Positions 8,179 through 17,876 of a stretch of DNA of 64,000 bases are shown piece after piece. Every line of letters starts with the position of its first letter. Positions within the stretch are counted from its first letter, which is position 1. The stretch comes from Pseudonocardia sp. HH130630-07. GTDB taxonomy: Bacteria > Actinomycetota > Actinomycetes > Mycobacteriales > Pseudonocardiaceae. The translations under genes and the position numbers were made by a program. Location: contig NZ_CP013855.1 of NCBI RefSeq assembly GCF_001698125.1, forward strand, positions 248,001 to 312,000. Reading direction: 5' to 3'. The notes under the pieces are model-generated. The model worked only from the letters and a program-made list of their open reading frames with translations. It was not told the origin of the DNA and ran no database searches.

Positions 8179-8405
8179 GCCGGACGGGACCGGACACGCG
8201 GCGCTGCATCTGGTTCGTCGGCAGTCGACCGCGGGCTGAGCGGGACGTCGTCTTCGCTGGGCATCGGTGCTTCTGCCCGTCGTCGGGGCGGACGGTTTCG
8301 GTGGTTTCGATGATCCGGGTGGGGCCCGGTTAACGACGGTGGTGATGGGCCGAGAGGACCGCCGTTACTACGCCGCAGAGCCCTACTAGTGTCCTGAGTT
8401 GTTAA
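8179..8405. other. Intergenic stretch with no gene seen
   Basis: No reading frame with a recognisable family lies between the coiled-coil gene and IS5 copy 2. The sequence ends TGTTAA against the element. Confidence 0.4.
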
Positions 8406-8472
8406 GAGGTCGTTGCAGAAGTCGGGGCGTGTTGGTCCTATGTAGATGGACCTGGTCGGGTGATGCTCAGAG

Positions 8473-9303
8473 TTGATGGCAAGGGCATCGACGGTCGAAC
8501 GACTGGTCACCGACGAGCTGTGGGAGCTGATTGAGCCGCTGCTTCCCCGTCCTCGGCCACGTCGGCGAGGCGCGCGGACCGGCCGGCCACCAGTACCGGA
8601 CCGGGCCGCGCTGGCGGGGATCGTGTTCGTGCTGACCACGGGGATCGGCTGGAACGACCTGCCGCCCGAGTTGGGCTGTGGATCAGGGACCACCTGCTGG
8701 CGACGGCTACGCGACTGGCAGCGGGCGGGGGTCTGGGATGAGCTGCACCGAGTAGTGCTCGATCGGCTCGGCCAGGCCGGGGTTCTGGACTGGTCGCGAG
8801 CTGCGGTGGACTCGGTCAGCGTGCGCGCCAAGCGCCGCGGCGAACAGACGGGGCCCTCGCCGACCGATCGTGGGAAGGCCGGGTCGAAGTACCACGTGTT
8901 ATGCGACCGCAACGGCCTGCCGCTGCACGCGGTCGTGACCGGCGCGAACACCCACGACAGCCGGATACTGGCCGAGCTGCTCGACACCAACCCCGGCGTC
9001 CGCGAACGGCGCGGCCAGGCCGGACGCCCGCGGCGGCGTCCCGGCAAGCTGCACGCCGACAAGGGCTACGACTATCCACGGTGTCGCCGCTACCTGACCG
9101 GGCGCGGGATCGGGGTGCGGATCGCTCGCCGCGGAGTCGAAGACTCCTCCCGGCTCGGCCGGGTCCGGTGGGTCGTGGAGCGCACGATGGCCTGGCTGCT
9201 GTCGTTCCGGCGGCTCGGGCTGCGCTACGAACGCTCCCGCACCAGCATCGAGGCCTTGCTGAAACTGGCGTGCGCGTTGATCTGTTTGCGCCGTCTGCCC
9301 TGA
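8473..9303 (+). CDS. IS5-family transposase, copy 2
   Basis: The 276-residue protein is the same as that of copy 1, with the same catalytic Asp, Asp and Glu motifs. It is converging on the passenger gene at 9322-9915. Confidence 0.93.
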   Translation: MMARASTVERLVTDELWELIEPLLPRPRPRRRGARTGRPPVPDRAALAGIVFVLTTGIGWNDLPPELGCGSGTTCWRRLRDWQRAGVWDELHRVVLDRLGQAGVLDWSRAAVDSVSVRAKRRGEQTGPSPTDRGKAGSKYHVLCDRNGLPLHAVVTGANTHDSRILAELLDTNPGVRERRGQAGRPRRRPGKLHADKGYDYPRCRRYLTGRGIGVRIARRGVEDSSRLGRVRWVVERTMAWLLSFRRLGLRYERSRTSIEALLKLACALICLRRLP

Positions 9304-9321
9304 ACGACCCCTCGCGGTGGA

Positions 9322-9915
9322 TCAGGACCGCGCCGTCGCGCTCGCCCCGGCCAAACGCTCCAGCGCTCGGTCGGTGGCGACGAGGTCGAAGTGGTGTGGG
9401 TCGAACCGGTCCGAGCCCCACCACTCGACCCGCTCGGCGTGCTCAGCATGATCGGGATCGGCGAGCGCGTCGACGAACTCCGAGTAGCCGAACACCCCGC
9501 CCACATCCTCGGGCGGACACGCACCCTGACCCTCGACACAGCGTGGGTACCGCACCCCAGGCTCTGGGATGGTGACCGCGTCGACGACCAAAACGTGGTG
9601 CCAGTTGTCGCCGAAGTCGTAGACGTAGCCGGCGTCATCACCGGCAGCCAGCACCCGGAACAACTTCGTCTTGGCCTCGTCGAGCGTGCCGGTGTCCCAA
9701 TCCGGATCAGGCAGCCCGTAGCGGACACCGTCGATCTCGAATTCGTGCAGGTGGGAGTTGGTCCAGCCCATCGCGTCCTGCACGACCTCGTGCAGGACCG
9801 CGAGGCTGGCCTCACCCGGAACCTCGACCACCCGTCGCACGGTCGGCTCGACATCGACCAACACGATCTCGATCCGGAAGATCTTCGTCTTCGTCGTCAC
9901 CCGAGGCCTCGCCAT
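9322..9915 (-). CDS. Passenger protein, pRiA4b ORF-3 / TnpR-like, copy 2
   Basis: The 197-residue product is the same as at 4681-5274. The ATG at 9915 is used; the longer open frame begins inside the terminal repeat. The stop lies 18 bp from the transposase stop. Confidence 0.85.
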   Translation of the reverse strand: MARPRVTTKTKIFRIEIVLVDVEPTVRRVVEVPGEASLAVLHEVVQDAMGWTNSHLHEFEIDGVRYGLPDPDWDTGTLDEAKTKLFRVLAAGDDAGYVYDFGDNWHHVLVVDAVTIPEPGVRYPRCVEGQGACPPEDVGGVFGYSEFVDALADPDHAEHAERVEWWGSDRFDPHHFDLVATDRALERLAGASATARS

Positions 9916-9978
9916 GCTGCGATGCTCCCACCGCTCCTCGCACCCCCAGCACCCGCTCCCGGACTTCTGCAACGACCT

Positions 9979-10674
9979 CTAAACCGTCCGGAGACTAGTC
10001 TGCACGTCCTGCTTGAGCGCTGCGGCGAGCCCGTCGAGAACCGCGGCGAGCCCGAACACCACCGGATCGGTGCTCGGCGGCACCTGCGCATCCGGGGCGG
10101 CCTGGGCGTGTGCGCGCGCTTGCAGACGCGGAAAGTCGGCCATGATCTTGGCGGCCTTTTCCGATACGCTGAGTAACCGATTCTTGTCGGTGTCCGGCGT
10201 TGCAGCGAGCGCCGCCGCGCGTGCGGAGTCCTGGTACATCGCTCCCAGCACGAAGTTGAACAACGTGTTGACCGCCCAGTCAAGCTGCGCGTCGGAGAAG
10301 CCGGCCGTCTCGAAGATGGCGTAACTGTGGTCCTGGTAGCGGGCCATCCCGGTGCCGTACGCGTAGGCGCTGATCGTGGCCGAGATCAGCCAGTGGTGAG
10401 CGACTCCCAGGTGGTAGGTGTGCATTCCCAAGTCGGTCGCTGCTTGCCTCCACCCGACGACGGCCGGGTCGAGCAGCGGGATCGACCGCCACACTCGATC
10501 GCTCGCCAGCTCGATCAAGTTGTCCTTGTCCTGGACGTGCCAGTACAGCGTCGGAGCCGATACGCCGAGGCCCTGTCCCAGCCTCCGCATGCTCAGCCCC
10601 GTCAGTCCCTTCCGGTCCAGTAGGTCGATGGCGGCCGTGACGATCTGTGACTGATCGAGGGTGTCCCGCGCCAT
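9979..10674 (-). CDS. TetR-family regulator
   Basis: The 231-residue product has an N-terminal TetR helix-turn-helix (LTGLSMRRLGQGLGVSAPTLYWHVQDKDNLIELA) and a helical ligand-binding domain. It is divergent from a DrrA-like exporter ATPase with 112 bp between, where a strong inverted repeat lies, so it probably represses that exporter and itself and is released by the exported drug. The stop codon is completed by the first base of the adjoining IS5 copy, so the last few residues may differ from the ancestral protein. Confidence 0.88.
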   Translation of the reverse strand: MARDTLDQSQIVTAAIDLLDRKGLTGLSMRRLGQGLGVSAPTLYWHVQDKDNLIELASDRVWRSIPLLDPAVVGWRQAATDLGMHTYHLGVAHHWLISATISAYAYGTGMARYQDHSYAIFETAGFSDAQLDWAVNTLFNFVLGAMYQDSARAAALAATPDTDKNRLLSVSEKAAKIMADFPRLQARAHAQAAPDAQVPPSTDPVVFGLAAVLDGLAAALKQDVQTSLRTV

Positions 10675-10711
10675 GGCCGGAGTCTACCTCTAACGGCATT
10701 CGAGTCCCGGC

Positions 10712-10740
10712 TTGACGCGGTGATCGACCGTCTCTTACGT
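10712..10740 (+). promoter_or_regulatory. Candidate promoter for the ABC ATPase gene
   Basis: TTGACG at 10712-10717, a 17-bp spacer and TTACGT at 10735-10740 form a reasonable -35/-10 pair, directly followed by the operator at 10742-10760. Confidence 0.45.
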
Positions 10741-10741
10741 T

Positions 10742-10760
10742 GTTCGAGAGAGTCTCGAAC
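10742..10760. promoter_or_regulatory. TetR operator (perfect inverted repeat)
   Basis: GTTCGAGA-GAG-TCTCGAAC is a perfect 8-bp inverted repeat with a 3-bp spacer between the divergent TetR and ABC genes and overlapping the expected transcription start. The size and place are those of a TetR operator. Confidence 0.75.
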
Positions 10761-10786
10761 GATGTTAGGGGAGGAGGTGTGTGGAC

Positions 10787-11405
10787 ATGAACGGACGAGA
10801 TGGCAACGACCTGGCCATCGATATCCGCGGCCTGCACAAGGCGTACGGGGACAAGCGGGTCCTCGACGGGATCGACCTTGAAGTTCGCCCGGGCAGCGTC
10901 TTCGCGCTGCTCGGGCCGAACGGAGCCGGCAAGACGACGACCGTGCAGGTGCTGACGACTCTGGTTCTTCCGGATGCAGGTACGGCGATGGTGTCCGGGC
11001 ACAACGTCGTCGAGGACGCCAGGGCGGTGCGCGCGCAGATCGGCGTGACCGGGCAGTTCTCGGCCGTCGACAAGCTGCTCACCGGCGAGGAGAACCTGCG
11101 GTTGATGGGCAGGCTGCGACACCTGGACCGCGCCACGACGGAGCGCCGGGCCACCGAGCTGATCGAGGCCTTCGAACTCGGGGGCGCCGCGCGCAAGCCG
11201 CTGCACACCTACTCCGGTGGAATGCGCCGCAAGCTCGACCTGGCGATGACGCTCCTCGACCGTCCGCGCATCCTGTTCCTGGACGAGCCGACGACCGGGC
11301 TCGACCCGCGCAGCCGGTCGGGCCTGTGGCAGATCGTGCGCGACGTGGTCGCCGACGGCACCACGGTCTTCCTCACCACGCAGTACCTAGAGGAGGCGGA
11401 CCAGC
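10787..11405 (+). pseudogene. DrrA-like drug-export ABC ATPase, 3' truncated
   Basis: About 206 residues of an ABC ATPase of the daunorubicin-resistance (DrrA) type remain: Walker A GPNGAGKTT, Q-loop region GVTGQFSAVD, signature YSGGMRRKL, Walker B ILFLDEPTTGLD, and the DrrA-typical LTTQYLEEADQL. DrrA proteins are about 320-330 residues; the C-terminal domain is missing because an IS5-type element enters at 11408. The DrrB permease gene that normally follows is absent. The ATG at 10787 has AGGAGG nine bases upstream; a GTG six bases earlier is the alternative. The nucleotide-binding core is complete, but export function is unlikely. Confidence 0.85.
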
Positions 11406-11407
11406 TA

Positions 11408-12144
11408 GGGCATGTCTCCCAATAGGCGTGACCAGGTGATGCAGGCGCTGAGGACGGTGGCGGCGCGATAGGTGATGGCGAGTTTGTCGTAGCGGGTGGC
11501 CAGCCCGCGCCACTGCTTGGTCAGGGTGAAGTGGCGTTCCACGACGTTGCGGCCCTTGTAGGTCTCAACGTCGAGTCCGGGTGGTCTGCCGCCGAGGGAG
11601 CCGCGGCGTTTGCGGGCGGCGATCTCGTCGCGTTTCTGCGGGATGACGGTGGTGATCGAGCGGCGGGCCAGTGCGCGCCGGTTGACCCCGGATGAGTAGG
11701 CCCGGTCGGCCACCACGGCGTCGGGTCGGGTGCGGGACCGTCCCGCGCCGAGGCGGGGGACGCGGATGTCGGCCAGGACCTGCTCGAGCATGGCGCCGTC
11801 GTTGCGCTGCCCGCCGGTCACCACCACCGCCAGCGGCCGGCCCCGCCGGTCGACCGCGGCATGGATCTTCGTCGTCAGCCCGCCACGGGAACGGCCGATG
11901 CCGTGACCTGCGGGTTCTCGCGGTCCGCCGAGCGGGCTGGGCATGAACCCGTCAGGGGATTTCGTGTAGTTCGACCGTGCCCCCTGTGTCCTGCTCGGGG
12001 CGGGTGGTGTTCGTGGCGTGCTGGTGCGCCCGGTTGATCGTGGCGTCCACCGACACCTGTCAACACCGTCCAGTCGATCTCGCCCTTGGCGTCGGCCTGG
12101 GCCAACAGTGCGGCCAGCACGGTGTCCCAGGTGCCGTCAGCGGC
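11408..12144 (-). mobile_element. IS5 (IS427-group) element, truncated
   Basis: The left end GGGCATGTCTCCCAATAGGCG is flanked by TA and resembles the ends of the complete IS5 copies at 30520 and 44712. The other end is missing, replaced at 12145 by an IS630 fragment. The transposase is in two frames on the minus strand: the C-terminal part is at 11405-11944 (ADRAYSSG, RNVVERHFTLTKQWRGLATRYDK) and a piece of the N-terminal part near 12000-12140, with an extra interruption before SVDATINRAHQHA. It cannot transpose by itself. Confidence 0.8.
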
Positions 12145-12476
12145 CGAGCGCGCCGGGTTCAACATGATCTCGGCTGTTACCCCACTCGGAGTACTTCATT
12201 TTGACGTATTCACCGGCCGGTTCGACGCCACCATCTTCGTTGAGTTCCTTAAGAAACTCATGCATGACGCCCCCGGCCCCGTGTTCCTGATCCTGGACAA
12301 CCACTCCGTACACAAGGCCCGCCTCGTCCGAGACTACGTCGCATCGCTCCGCGGCCGATTGAAGCTGTTCTTCCTCCCGCCGTACGCACCTGAACTCAAC
12401 CCCGACGAGTGGGTATGGAAGAACGTCAAACACGATCAGGTCGGCCGCGCAGCCGTCACCCGACAATCGGAGTTCT
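12145..12476 (+). pseudogene. Internal fragment of an IS630 transposase
   Basis: About 332 bp match the middle of the IS630 gene at 22253-22792 almost base for base, from ERAGFNMISAVTPLG to VTRQSEF, including LILDNHSVHKARLVRDY and FLPPYAPELNPDEWVW of the catalytic core. Neither end of the element is present, so this piece arrived by recombination rather than transposition. Confidence 0.85.
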
Positions 12477-12736
12477 AACCAGATGTCCCGACTCAGGTCA
12501 GATTGGTGCGGTGGCCCGATGGGCCGCAGCCGAGTCTGGAACGTGTCTATAACAGGGCACGGACGGGGAATAACGCGGTGGCCCGCACGGTCAGCGTGGC
12601 CAGCCTGCACCCCTGCCCCGACCTGGGCTGCGAGTTCTTCCCGCACGCAACCCAAGCGATCAAGCTGGTGCGTCGCCGCCGCCCCCTACGGCCCGGCGGG
12701 AGGTGGAAGACCGAGACGGTTGGATCCGTGGCCACT

Positions 12737-13719
12737 GAGGTGTTCTCAGTAGCGTGGTGATCATGTTGTGCGGTCGTATTCGGTGTGGAGTAACACGAGC
12801 GCGGCGGCGGTGATCGCGCCGGTGCGCCAGGGACAGAGGGTGACTCGCTGTAGCGTTGCGAAGGTGGTCTTGAGCAGGGCGTTTGCTCGTTCGGCGAGTG
12901 CTCGGGTGGCTGAGTGCAGGCTGTTGACGGTGCGCTGATCGACTGTTCGGCCGCCGGCGGGGATGGGTTTGATCGGCACGGTGAGTCGGTGGGCCTCACC
13001 TTCGTAGCCGAGATCGCCCAGCGCGGCGTGGTCATCATCGATCCAGTGATCGAGGTCTTCGAGCAGACCGGGGTGGGCTCGGGCACAGGTCACGTCGTGT
13101 TCGCGCCCGGGTCTTCCCGGGGATGTCCATAGCGGCCATCCATCCGGGGCGGACACGACCTGGACGTTCCCGCCGTGGCGGTGGTGTTTACCCGACCACC
13201 ACAGGTCGACCCCCGCGGTGGGGCCGAGCGCGCGGCAGCGGTCGGTGGCGATCAGGGTGCCGTCCAGGTGAACGTGGGTGTGTCCGGCGAGGCGGGCGGC
13301 GAGCAGGGCACCGTGCAGCCCGGGTGCGGCGCTGGCGAGGACGTCGATGCCTTCGTGCAGGTAGCGATAGGTGGTCGCGGTACTGATCGCGTTGTCGCGG
13401 GCCAGGTGCCGGACCCGGGTGGCGTCGCAGAACCAGCGGATCACCAGCACTGCCTGGGCGAACGGGGTCAACGCCCGCCGCCGGGGGCGGGTACCGCGGC
13501 GACAGCGTTGAGCGGCCAGAAGCCGAGCCAGGTAGGCCACGGTGTGCTCCCCGATCGGGAGGACAGCGGTGTAGGTGACAGGATCGGACATGCGGGGCCT
13601 CGGAGAGTTCGTTGATCTTGGTCGACCAACTGCTCTACCGGGGCCCTGCCCCATGTCCTAGACATCTCCACTCCCTCGGCGTGTCGCAGCGGAACGACCA
13701 CCACTACTGAGAACACCTC
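12737..13719 (-). mobile_element. IS5-superfamily element (DDE_Tnp_4 type)
   Basis: The element is 983 bp with inverted ends GAGGTGTTCTCAGTAG and a 3-bp duplication ACT on both sides. It is inserted in the ISAs1 fragment directly next to MITE copy 2; its right ACT overlaps the MITE target duplication. It carries one transposase gene. Confidence 0.88.
12761..13591 (-). CDS. IS5-superfamily transposase (DDE_Tnp_4)
   Basis: The product of about 276 residues has an HTH_Tnp_4-like N-terminus (LARDNAISTATTYRYLHEGIDVLA) and a DDE_Tnp_4 core: HVHLDGTLIATDR (first Asp), DLWWSGKHHRHGGNVQV, and GDLGYEGEA (second Asp), then ALAERANALLKTTFATL with the Glu. The ATG at 13591 (MSDPVTYTAVLPIGEH) matches the start of its relative at 23691. 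It appears intact. Confidence 0.88.
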   Translation of the reverse strand: MSDPVTYTAVLPIGEHTVAYLARLLAAQRCRRGTRPRRRALTPFAQAVLVIRWFCDATRVRHLARDNAISTATTYRYLHEGIDVLASAAPGLHGALLAARLAGHTHVHLDGTLIATDRCRALGPTAGVDLWWSGKHHRHGGNVQVVSAPDGWPLWTSPGRPGREHDVTCARAHPGLLEDLDHWIDDDHAALGDLGYEGEAHRLTVPIKPIPAGGRTVDQRTVNSLHSATRALAERANALLKTTFATLQRVTLCPWRTGAITAAALVLLHTEYDRTT

Positions 13720-13723
13720 ACTG

Positions 13724-13885
13724 AGCCTTTTTAACCTGACCAGCGAGCTTCTGCGTCAGGAGATCGCGAAGGTTGCAGCGCAACTGCTCTGACCACAGCT
13801 GCACAGGTCACCGGCTCGCCAGCTCGGCGTCTGCACCCACACAACCAGGCCCCTGAGCTGCCGGAACGGCAGGTTGAAAAAGGCT
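13724..13885 (-). mobile_element. 163-bp MITE family, copy 2
   Basis: The 162-bp unit in reverse orientation to copy 1 has ends AGCCTTTTTAACCTG (one base shorter) and the complement of AGCCTTTTTCAACCTG, flanked by CACTG at 13719-13723 and 13886-13890. It is inserted in the ISAs1 C-terminal half. Confidence 0.92.
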
Positions 13886-14099
13886 CACTGGTCGATCGAG
13901 ACCCGCCTGCACTGGGTCCGCGATGTCTGCTTCGACGAGGACCGCGCCACCGCCCGCAGCGGTCACGCCCCGCAGGTCATGTCCGCGTTGCGCCTGGCCG
14001 GCGTCACGAACATCGCCGCAGCGCTACGCCACCACGCCCGCAACCCTCACCGCCCGCTGATCACCTACAAGATCACGTGACGACTTTGCCGGGACCCTG

Positions 14100-14229
14100 G
14101 GCCCTGACCCGAGCGCGGTGCCTGGCTGGGCTATGTCACCACCCTCACCTGCACTCCATTCCCGGAAGAGCCAGATATTCGCTGAACTCGTCGAGTCAAA
14201 TGCTTCGGCTGCCTGAATTCGCTCTGAAC
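14100..14229. other. Gap between ISAs1 end and DUF418 gene
   Basis: No gene is seen in these 130 bases. Confidence 0.4.
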
Positions 14230-15480
14230 TCAAGCTGGTGATCTTGCCGTCCGGCAGCGTCGACCACCGGTCAACGTGCGGAACATTGCGTGCCAGAATA
14301 TTTCGAACGGACCACGGGTGAACATGCGTAGCCACAGCCAGCAGAACCCCATCAGGATCGTCGAGATGACGGCGAACACCAGGTACGCCCCGTAGACGTT
14401 CTCAATCTTTGGCCACGGACCGGAGCCGGCCATGGTGTACATGAAGATCACGCCCAGGATATTCTGCAGAAGATAGCAGCTTAGAGCCATGCGCCCCACC
14501 AAGCCCAACGCGCGTCCCACCCGTCCGACCGTACGTCGGACGTAGAACTCGGCGACCAGGGCAAGGATACCAAGGGCCACCACTGTGGCGGCCCCGTAGC
14601 GACCGAACAAGATGACGTAGGGTCCGAACATCTCGGTTCTGCTGAGCAGATAGTCAAGCGGAAGAGCGGCCAGGAATCCGCTGCCGATGAGCCAGTACCG
14701 CAGGCGATGGTGCCCGGGCGCGAAGATGCCGATGCGGTAGAGCTTCGCGCCGAGGAGGAACGTGACCAATCCCATCAGCATAACGGTGAAGAACCCCTGG
14801 TCAGGCACGAAGCTGGATTCGATGATGTGGCTGAAGCTCGCTTGCACCTCCGACCACCAGGTGCCAGACCTCAGGTCGACCGGCAGTGTAGACCTCTCCG
14901 TCGTCGTGGCTTGTTCGTAAGCCTGGTATCCGCTATATCCGACATGTCCGAGATGGACGCCTAGGAAGAGCCCGATCAGCCACCACTGCACCCGCTCGCT
15001 GGTCAACAGCAGAAAAGCGACAAGGAAGCCGGCTACCGCGTAGGCACGCAACACATCGAACCGAACGAGGAAGATGAAGTTCAGCAGACCGGCGACGAGC
15101 AGCAGGGCAGCCCGGACGGGATAGGCACCGGGCCAGCGCCGGCCGCCGCGCAGCGCCGACTGCCGTTGGATTTCTAGGCCGATGCCGAACATGACGGTGA
15201 GCAGGCCGATGAACTTGCCATTGGGCAGCCAGGCGGACACGCTGCCCAGCCAGGCAGGGGCAGTGCCGCCCGCCTCGGCCCCCACGGACGCCGTGAAGAT
15301 CCAGACATTGGAGGCCAGGGTTCCGATAATGGCGATGCCGCGCAGCACATCCAGAGCAGGCACCCGGTTCGACGCCCTGGTGACCCCCTGACCCACCACG
15401 GTGTTGCCGGCCGCGGTGTGGGTCGGGACGGCATGATCTCGCCCTGATGGTGGCACGCTGTTGGCAGCTGATTCACCCAT
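14230..15480 (-). CDS. DUF418 (YeiB-like) multi-pass membrane protein
   Basis: The 416-residue product has about ten hydrophobic segments and the family landmarks: RVPALDVLRGIAIIGTLASNVWIFT in the first helix, MALSCYLLQNILGVIFMYT, and the C-terminal block RGPFEIFWHAMFRTLTG. DUF418 proteins are plasma-membrane proteins related to acyltransferase-3 and YeiB; their substrates are mostly unknown. The gene stands alone, upstream on the same strand as the two-component genes would converge only from the right. The histidine kinase stop is 107 bases beyond its start, so it could be a downstream member of the same transcript. Confidence 0.8.
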   Translation of the reverse strand: MGESAANSVPPSGRDHAVPTHTAAGNTVVGQGVTRASNRVPALDVLRGIAIIGTLASNVWIFTASVGAEAGGTAPAWLGSVSAWLPNGKFIGLLTVMFGIGLEIQRQSALRGGRRWPGAYPVRAALLLVAGLLNFIFLVRFDVLRAYAVAGFLVAFLLLTSERVQWWLIGLFLGVHLGHVGYSGYQAYEQATTTERSTLPVDLRSGTWWSEVQASFSHIIESSFVPDQGFFTVMLMGLVTFLLGAKLYRIGIFAPGHHRLRYWLIGSGFLAALPLDYLLSRTEMFGPYVILFGRYGAATVVALGILALVAEFYVRRTVGRVGRALGLVGRMALSCYLLQNILGVIFMYTMAGSGPWPKIENVYGAYLVFAVISTILMGFCWLWLRMFTRGPFEIFWHAMFRTLTGGRRCRTARSPA

Positions 15481-15586
15481 TTCCCTGATTCTTGGCCTTC
15501 CGTGTCAACGGTGTATCAACGCCGATTCAGGTTCCGGCGCGACGAGCCACGCCACCGGTCGGGCCGCGCCAGTCGCGACGGGCCGA

Positions 15587-17179
15587 TCAGGGATGGGCAG
15601 GGCGCGGCAACCGCAGGACGAACCTCGCCCCCGGTCGGCCGAGGGCTCCAATACCGTCACGGCCTTCGACGGTCAGGTCTCCCCCCTGCGCCCTGGCGAG
15701 CTCGCGGGAGATGGCCAATCCCAGCCCTGCCCCGCCGTCGCGGCCGCGGGCCGGGTCGGCCCGCCAGAACCGGTCGAACACCACGTCCACGTGCTCGGCC
15801 GAAATACCTGGGCCAGTATCGGCGACGCTGAGCAGCGCCTGATCGGCGTGGGTGGACACGGCCACCGTGACCGTGCCCCCGCGCGGGGTGTGTCGGACCG
15901 CGTTGGTGAGCAGGTTGCTGATGATCTGACGGACCCGGGTGTCGTCCCCCCTCGCCAGGCACGGCTCCTGGGCCTGGATCTTCACGGTGATCCCGGCCGC
16001 CGCAGCGAGCGGTTGATGGGTGTCGCCGACCGCAGCGGCGAGGCCGGCGAGATCCAGCCGGGTGGGATTCAGCGACAGCACCCCGTTCTCTGCCAGATGC
16101 AGGTCCTGCAGGTCGTTGATCAGCCGACGCAGGTGCTGGGTCTCCTCCAGCATCGATTCGATTACTTCGGGTGCGGGTTGGAAGATCCCGTCCTGCAACG
16201 CCTCGAGGGTGCCGGTCAACGTAGCCGCCGGGTTGCGCAACTCGTGGGAGACATCCGAGATCAGCCGCCGACGCGACGCGTCCGCGCTGGCCAGCCGGGC
16301 AGCCATGCTATCGAAGGCGGCTGCGACCTGACCGACCTCGCCCCGGTCGCTGAGATCGACCCTGGTGTCCAGGTCCCCAGAGCCGATCCGGTGAGCCGCC
16401 GCGGACAGCCGGCGCAGCGGGGTGGTGACTAGTTGGGCGATCAGGACAGCAGCCCCAGCCGTAGCGGCCAGTATAATCAAGGCGACCAGTAACGTCTCGC
16501 CGGTGGCTAGCCCGGTCACGTTGAGTGTCGCGGCCCCGGCCGACCCGAGGAACAGCAGCACAGGCGGGGCCATCGTGGCCCGCGCGACCTGCTCCTGGCA
16601 CTGCGCCCAGGCTTGCACAGCGGCGAGGTCATTGCCGGTGATCTCGACCGGGAAAGCCTGGGTTCCCAGGCCGAGCAGGGGCTCGACACCGCGCTGTTCC
16701 AGACAGGCGGCGACCTCGGCGTCGGGCTGCGCAGCGCGCCGCTGCTCATCGGTCAGCCAGCTGAGATCGACCAGCTCGGTGGGGTATTCCCCAAGCACGT
16801 CGGTGCCGTACACTCCGAACGTCGGTGTATAGGGATCCACGATCGCATCGGGTCGGGCCCGCAGCGCCGCGCCCGGCATGCCGCGCAGTCGGTCGGAGTC
16901 CAGCAACACCTGCCCGTCGCTAGTGGTCAGGGTGATCCGTCGGTCGTAGCGCTGACCGAGTCCGCGCACTAGGTCAGCCGCGCCGTCCCAGCTAGTGAGC
17001 CCGACGCCGTAGTCGATCAGCTCCTGGTGGATCATCGAGTCGTTGCTAAGCGTACGCGAGGCCTCGTCCTGTACCGCAGTCTCCACGTTGCGGGTCACCA
17101 GCCAGGCGGTCACCGCGACCAAGACGACCGACAACACTACCGTGGCCGTGGCGATCCGCGACCGGACGCTACCCAGCAC
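15587..17179 (-). CDS. Sensor histidine kinase
   Basis: The 530-residue product has an N-terminal membrane helix ([19 protein letters not shown]), an extracytoplasmic sensing region of about 190 residues, and a second membrane helix ([21 protein letters not shown]). A HAMP linker follows, then HisKA with phospho-His in [18 protein letters not shown], and a HATPase_c domain ([12 protein letters not shown]-box, [10 protein letters not shown]1, [11 protein letters not shown]2). Its start overlaps the end of the response regulator gene by 11 bp, so the pair is translated together. The signal sensed is unknown. Confidence 0.93.
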   Translation of the reverse strand: MLGSVRSRIATATVVLSVVLVAVTAWLVTRNVETAVQDEASRTLSNDSMIHQELIDYGVGLTSWDGAADLVRGLGQRYDRRITLTTSDGQVLLDSDRLRGMPGAALRARPDAIVDPYTPTFGVYGTDVLGEYPTELVDLSWLTDEQRRAAQPDAEVAACLEQRGVEPLLGLGTQAFPVEITGNDLAAVQAWAQCQEQVARATMAPPVLLFLGSAGAATLNVTGLATGETLLVALIILAATAGAAVLIAQLVTTPLRRLSAAAHRIGSGDLDTRVDLSDRGEVGQVAAAFDSMAARLASADASRRRLISDVSHELRNPAATLTGTLEALQDGIFQPAPEVIESMLEETQHLRRLINDLQDLHLAENGVLSLNPTRLDLAGLAAAVGDTHQPLAAAAGITVKIQAQEPCLARGDDTRVRQIISNLLTNAVRHTPRGGTVTVAVSTHADQALLSVADTGPGISAEHVDVVFDRFWRADPARGRDGGAGLGLAISRELARAQGGDLTVEGRDGIGALGRPGARFVLRLPRPAHP

Positions 17180-17861
17180 CGGTCGGATCCTCGGCCAGGC
17201 GGTATCCCCGGCCTTTCATCGTCAGCAGGTACCGAGGCCGGGCCGGGTCTGGCTCCATCTTGCGTCGTATGTTGGACACGTGCATGTCGACCGTCCGCTC
17301 CATAACCAGGTGGTCAAATCCGGCGATCGCCTCCAGAAGCTGCCGTCGCGAGTACACCCGACCCGGGCGTTGGGCCAGGGTCTCCAGCAGGGTGAACTCG
17401 CGGGCGGTCAGCTCCACCGGTTGCCCGGCCACGCGGACCGCGCACCGCTCGAGGTCGATCTGTAGCTCACCGAACTGCAGCACGGCCTCGGCCGCGCCGG
17501 CGCCGGCGCGCCGCAGAACCGCCCGCACCCTGGCCATCAGCTGGCGCGGGCTGTAGGGCTTGATCACGTAGTCGTCAGCACCCAAGTCGAACCCGAGCAG
17601 TTGGTCCTCCTCAGCCGACCGGGCAGTGATCAACATGACGGCCATCGGATGCTCGCCGCGGACCGAACGGAGCACGTCCAGACCGTCGAGGTGAGGCATC
17701 ATGACGTCGAGCAGGACCAGATCGGGCCGGCGCTGGCGGATGGCGTCGATCGCGGCCCGCCCGTCGCCGACAACGAGGACGGCGTACCCCTCCCTGACCA
17801 GGTATTCACGCAAGACGAGGGCTTGTTTGGTATCATCTTCAGCCACCAAGACCCTGGCCAC
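17169..17861 (-). CDS. OmpR/PhoB-family response regulator
   Basis: The 230-residue product has a receiver domain with acidic pocket EDD near the N-terminus, phospho-acceptor Asp in [19 protein letters not shown] and the Lys in YVIKPYSP. A winged-helix DNA-binding domain follows ([30 protein letters not shown], then [15 protein letters not shown]). The GTG at 17861 ([10 protein letters not shown]) is chosen because receiver homology starts at once; a GTG at 17876 is the alternative. It is the first gene of the two-component pair. Confidence 0.92.
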   Translation of the reverse strand: MARVLVAEDDTKQALVLREYLVREGYAVLVVGDGRAAIDAIRQRRPDLVLLDVMMPHLDGLDVLRSVRGEHPMAVMLITARSAEEDQLLGFDLGADDYVIKPYSPRQLMARVRAVLRRAGAGAAEAVLQFGELQIDLERCAVRVAGQPVELTAREFTLLETLAQRPGRVYSRRQLLEAIAGFDHLVMERTVDMHVSNIRRKMEPDPARPRYLLTMKGRGYRLAEDPTGAG

Positions 17862-17876
17862 CGCCCGAACCTCCAC

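Larger units (their letters stand above)
8406..9979 (+). mobile_element. IS5-family element with passenger gene, copy 2 (inverted)
   Basis: The element is 1574 bp, equal in length to copy 1 and in reverse orientation, so the passenger genes face outward. Flanks are TAA on both sides (8403-8405 and 9980-9982), which fits a 3-bp TNA duplication. Its right end supplies the G of the TAG stop codon of the TetR gene. Confidence 0.9.
12503..14099 (+). pseudogene. ISAs1 transposase, C-terminal half, interrupted
   Basis: The fragment contains FFPHATQAIKLVRRRRPL and GGRWKTETV, then, after an internal loss and two insertions, IRGHWSIETRLHWVRDVCFDED and the C-terminus ending TYKIT at 14080. The terminal repeat CGACTTTGCCGGGACCCTG at 14081-14099 closes the element. 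An IS5-type element (12737-13719) and a MITE (13724-13885) sit inside the codons for RGHW. A matching N-terminal half in the opposite orientation is at 20787-21789. Confidence 0.8.

Noticed and set aside
4614-9982. A simple composite transposon inserted once with a TAA duplication.
   Set aside because: Outer flanks match as TAA, but the left flank gene (isonitrile synthase) does not continue on the right, so a single clean insertion does not explain the arrangement.
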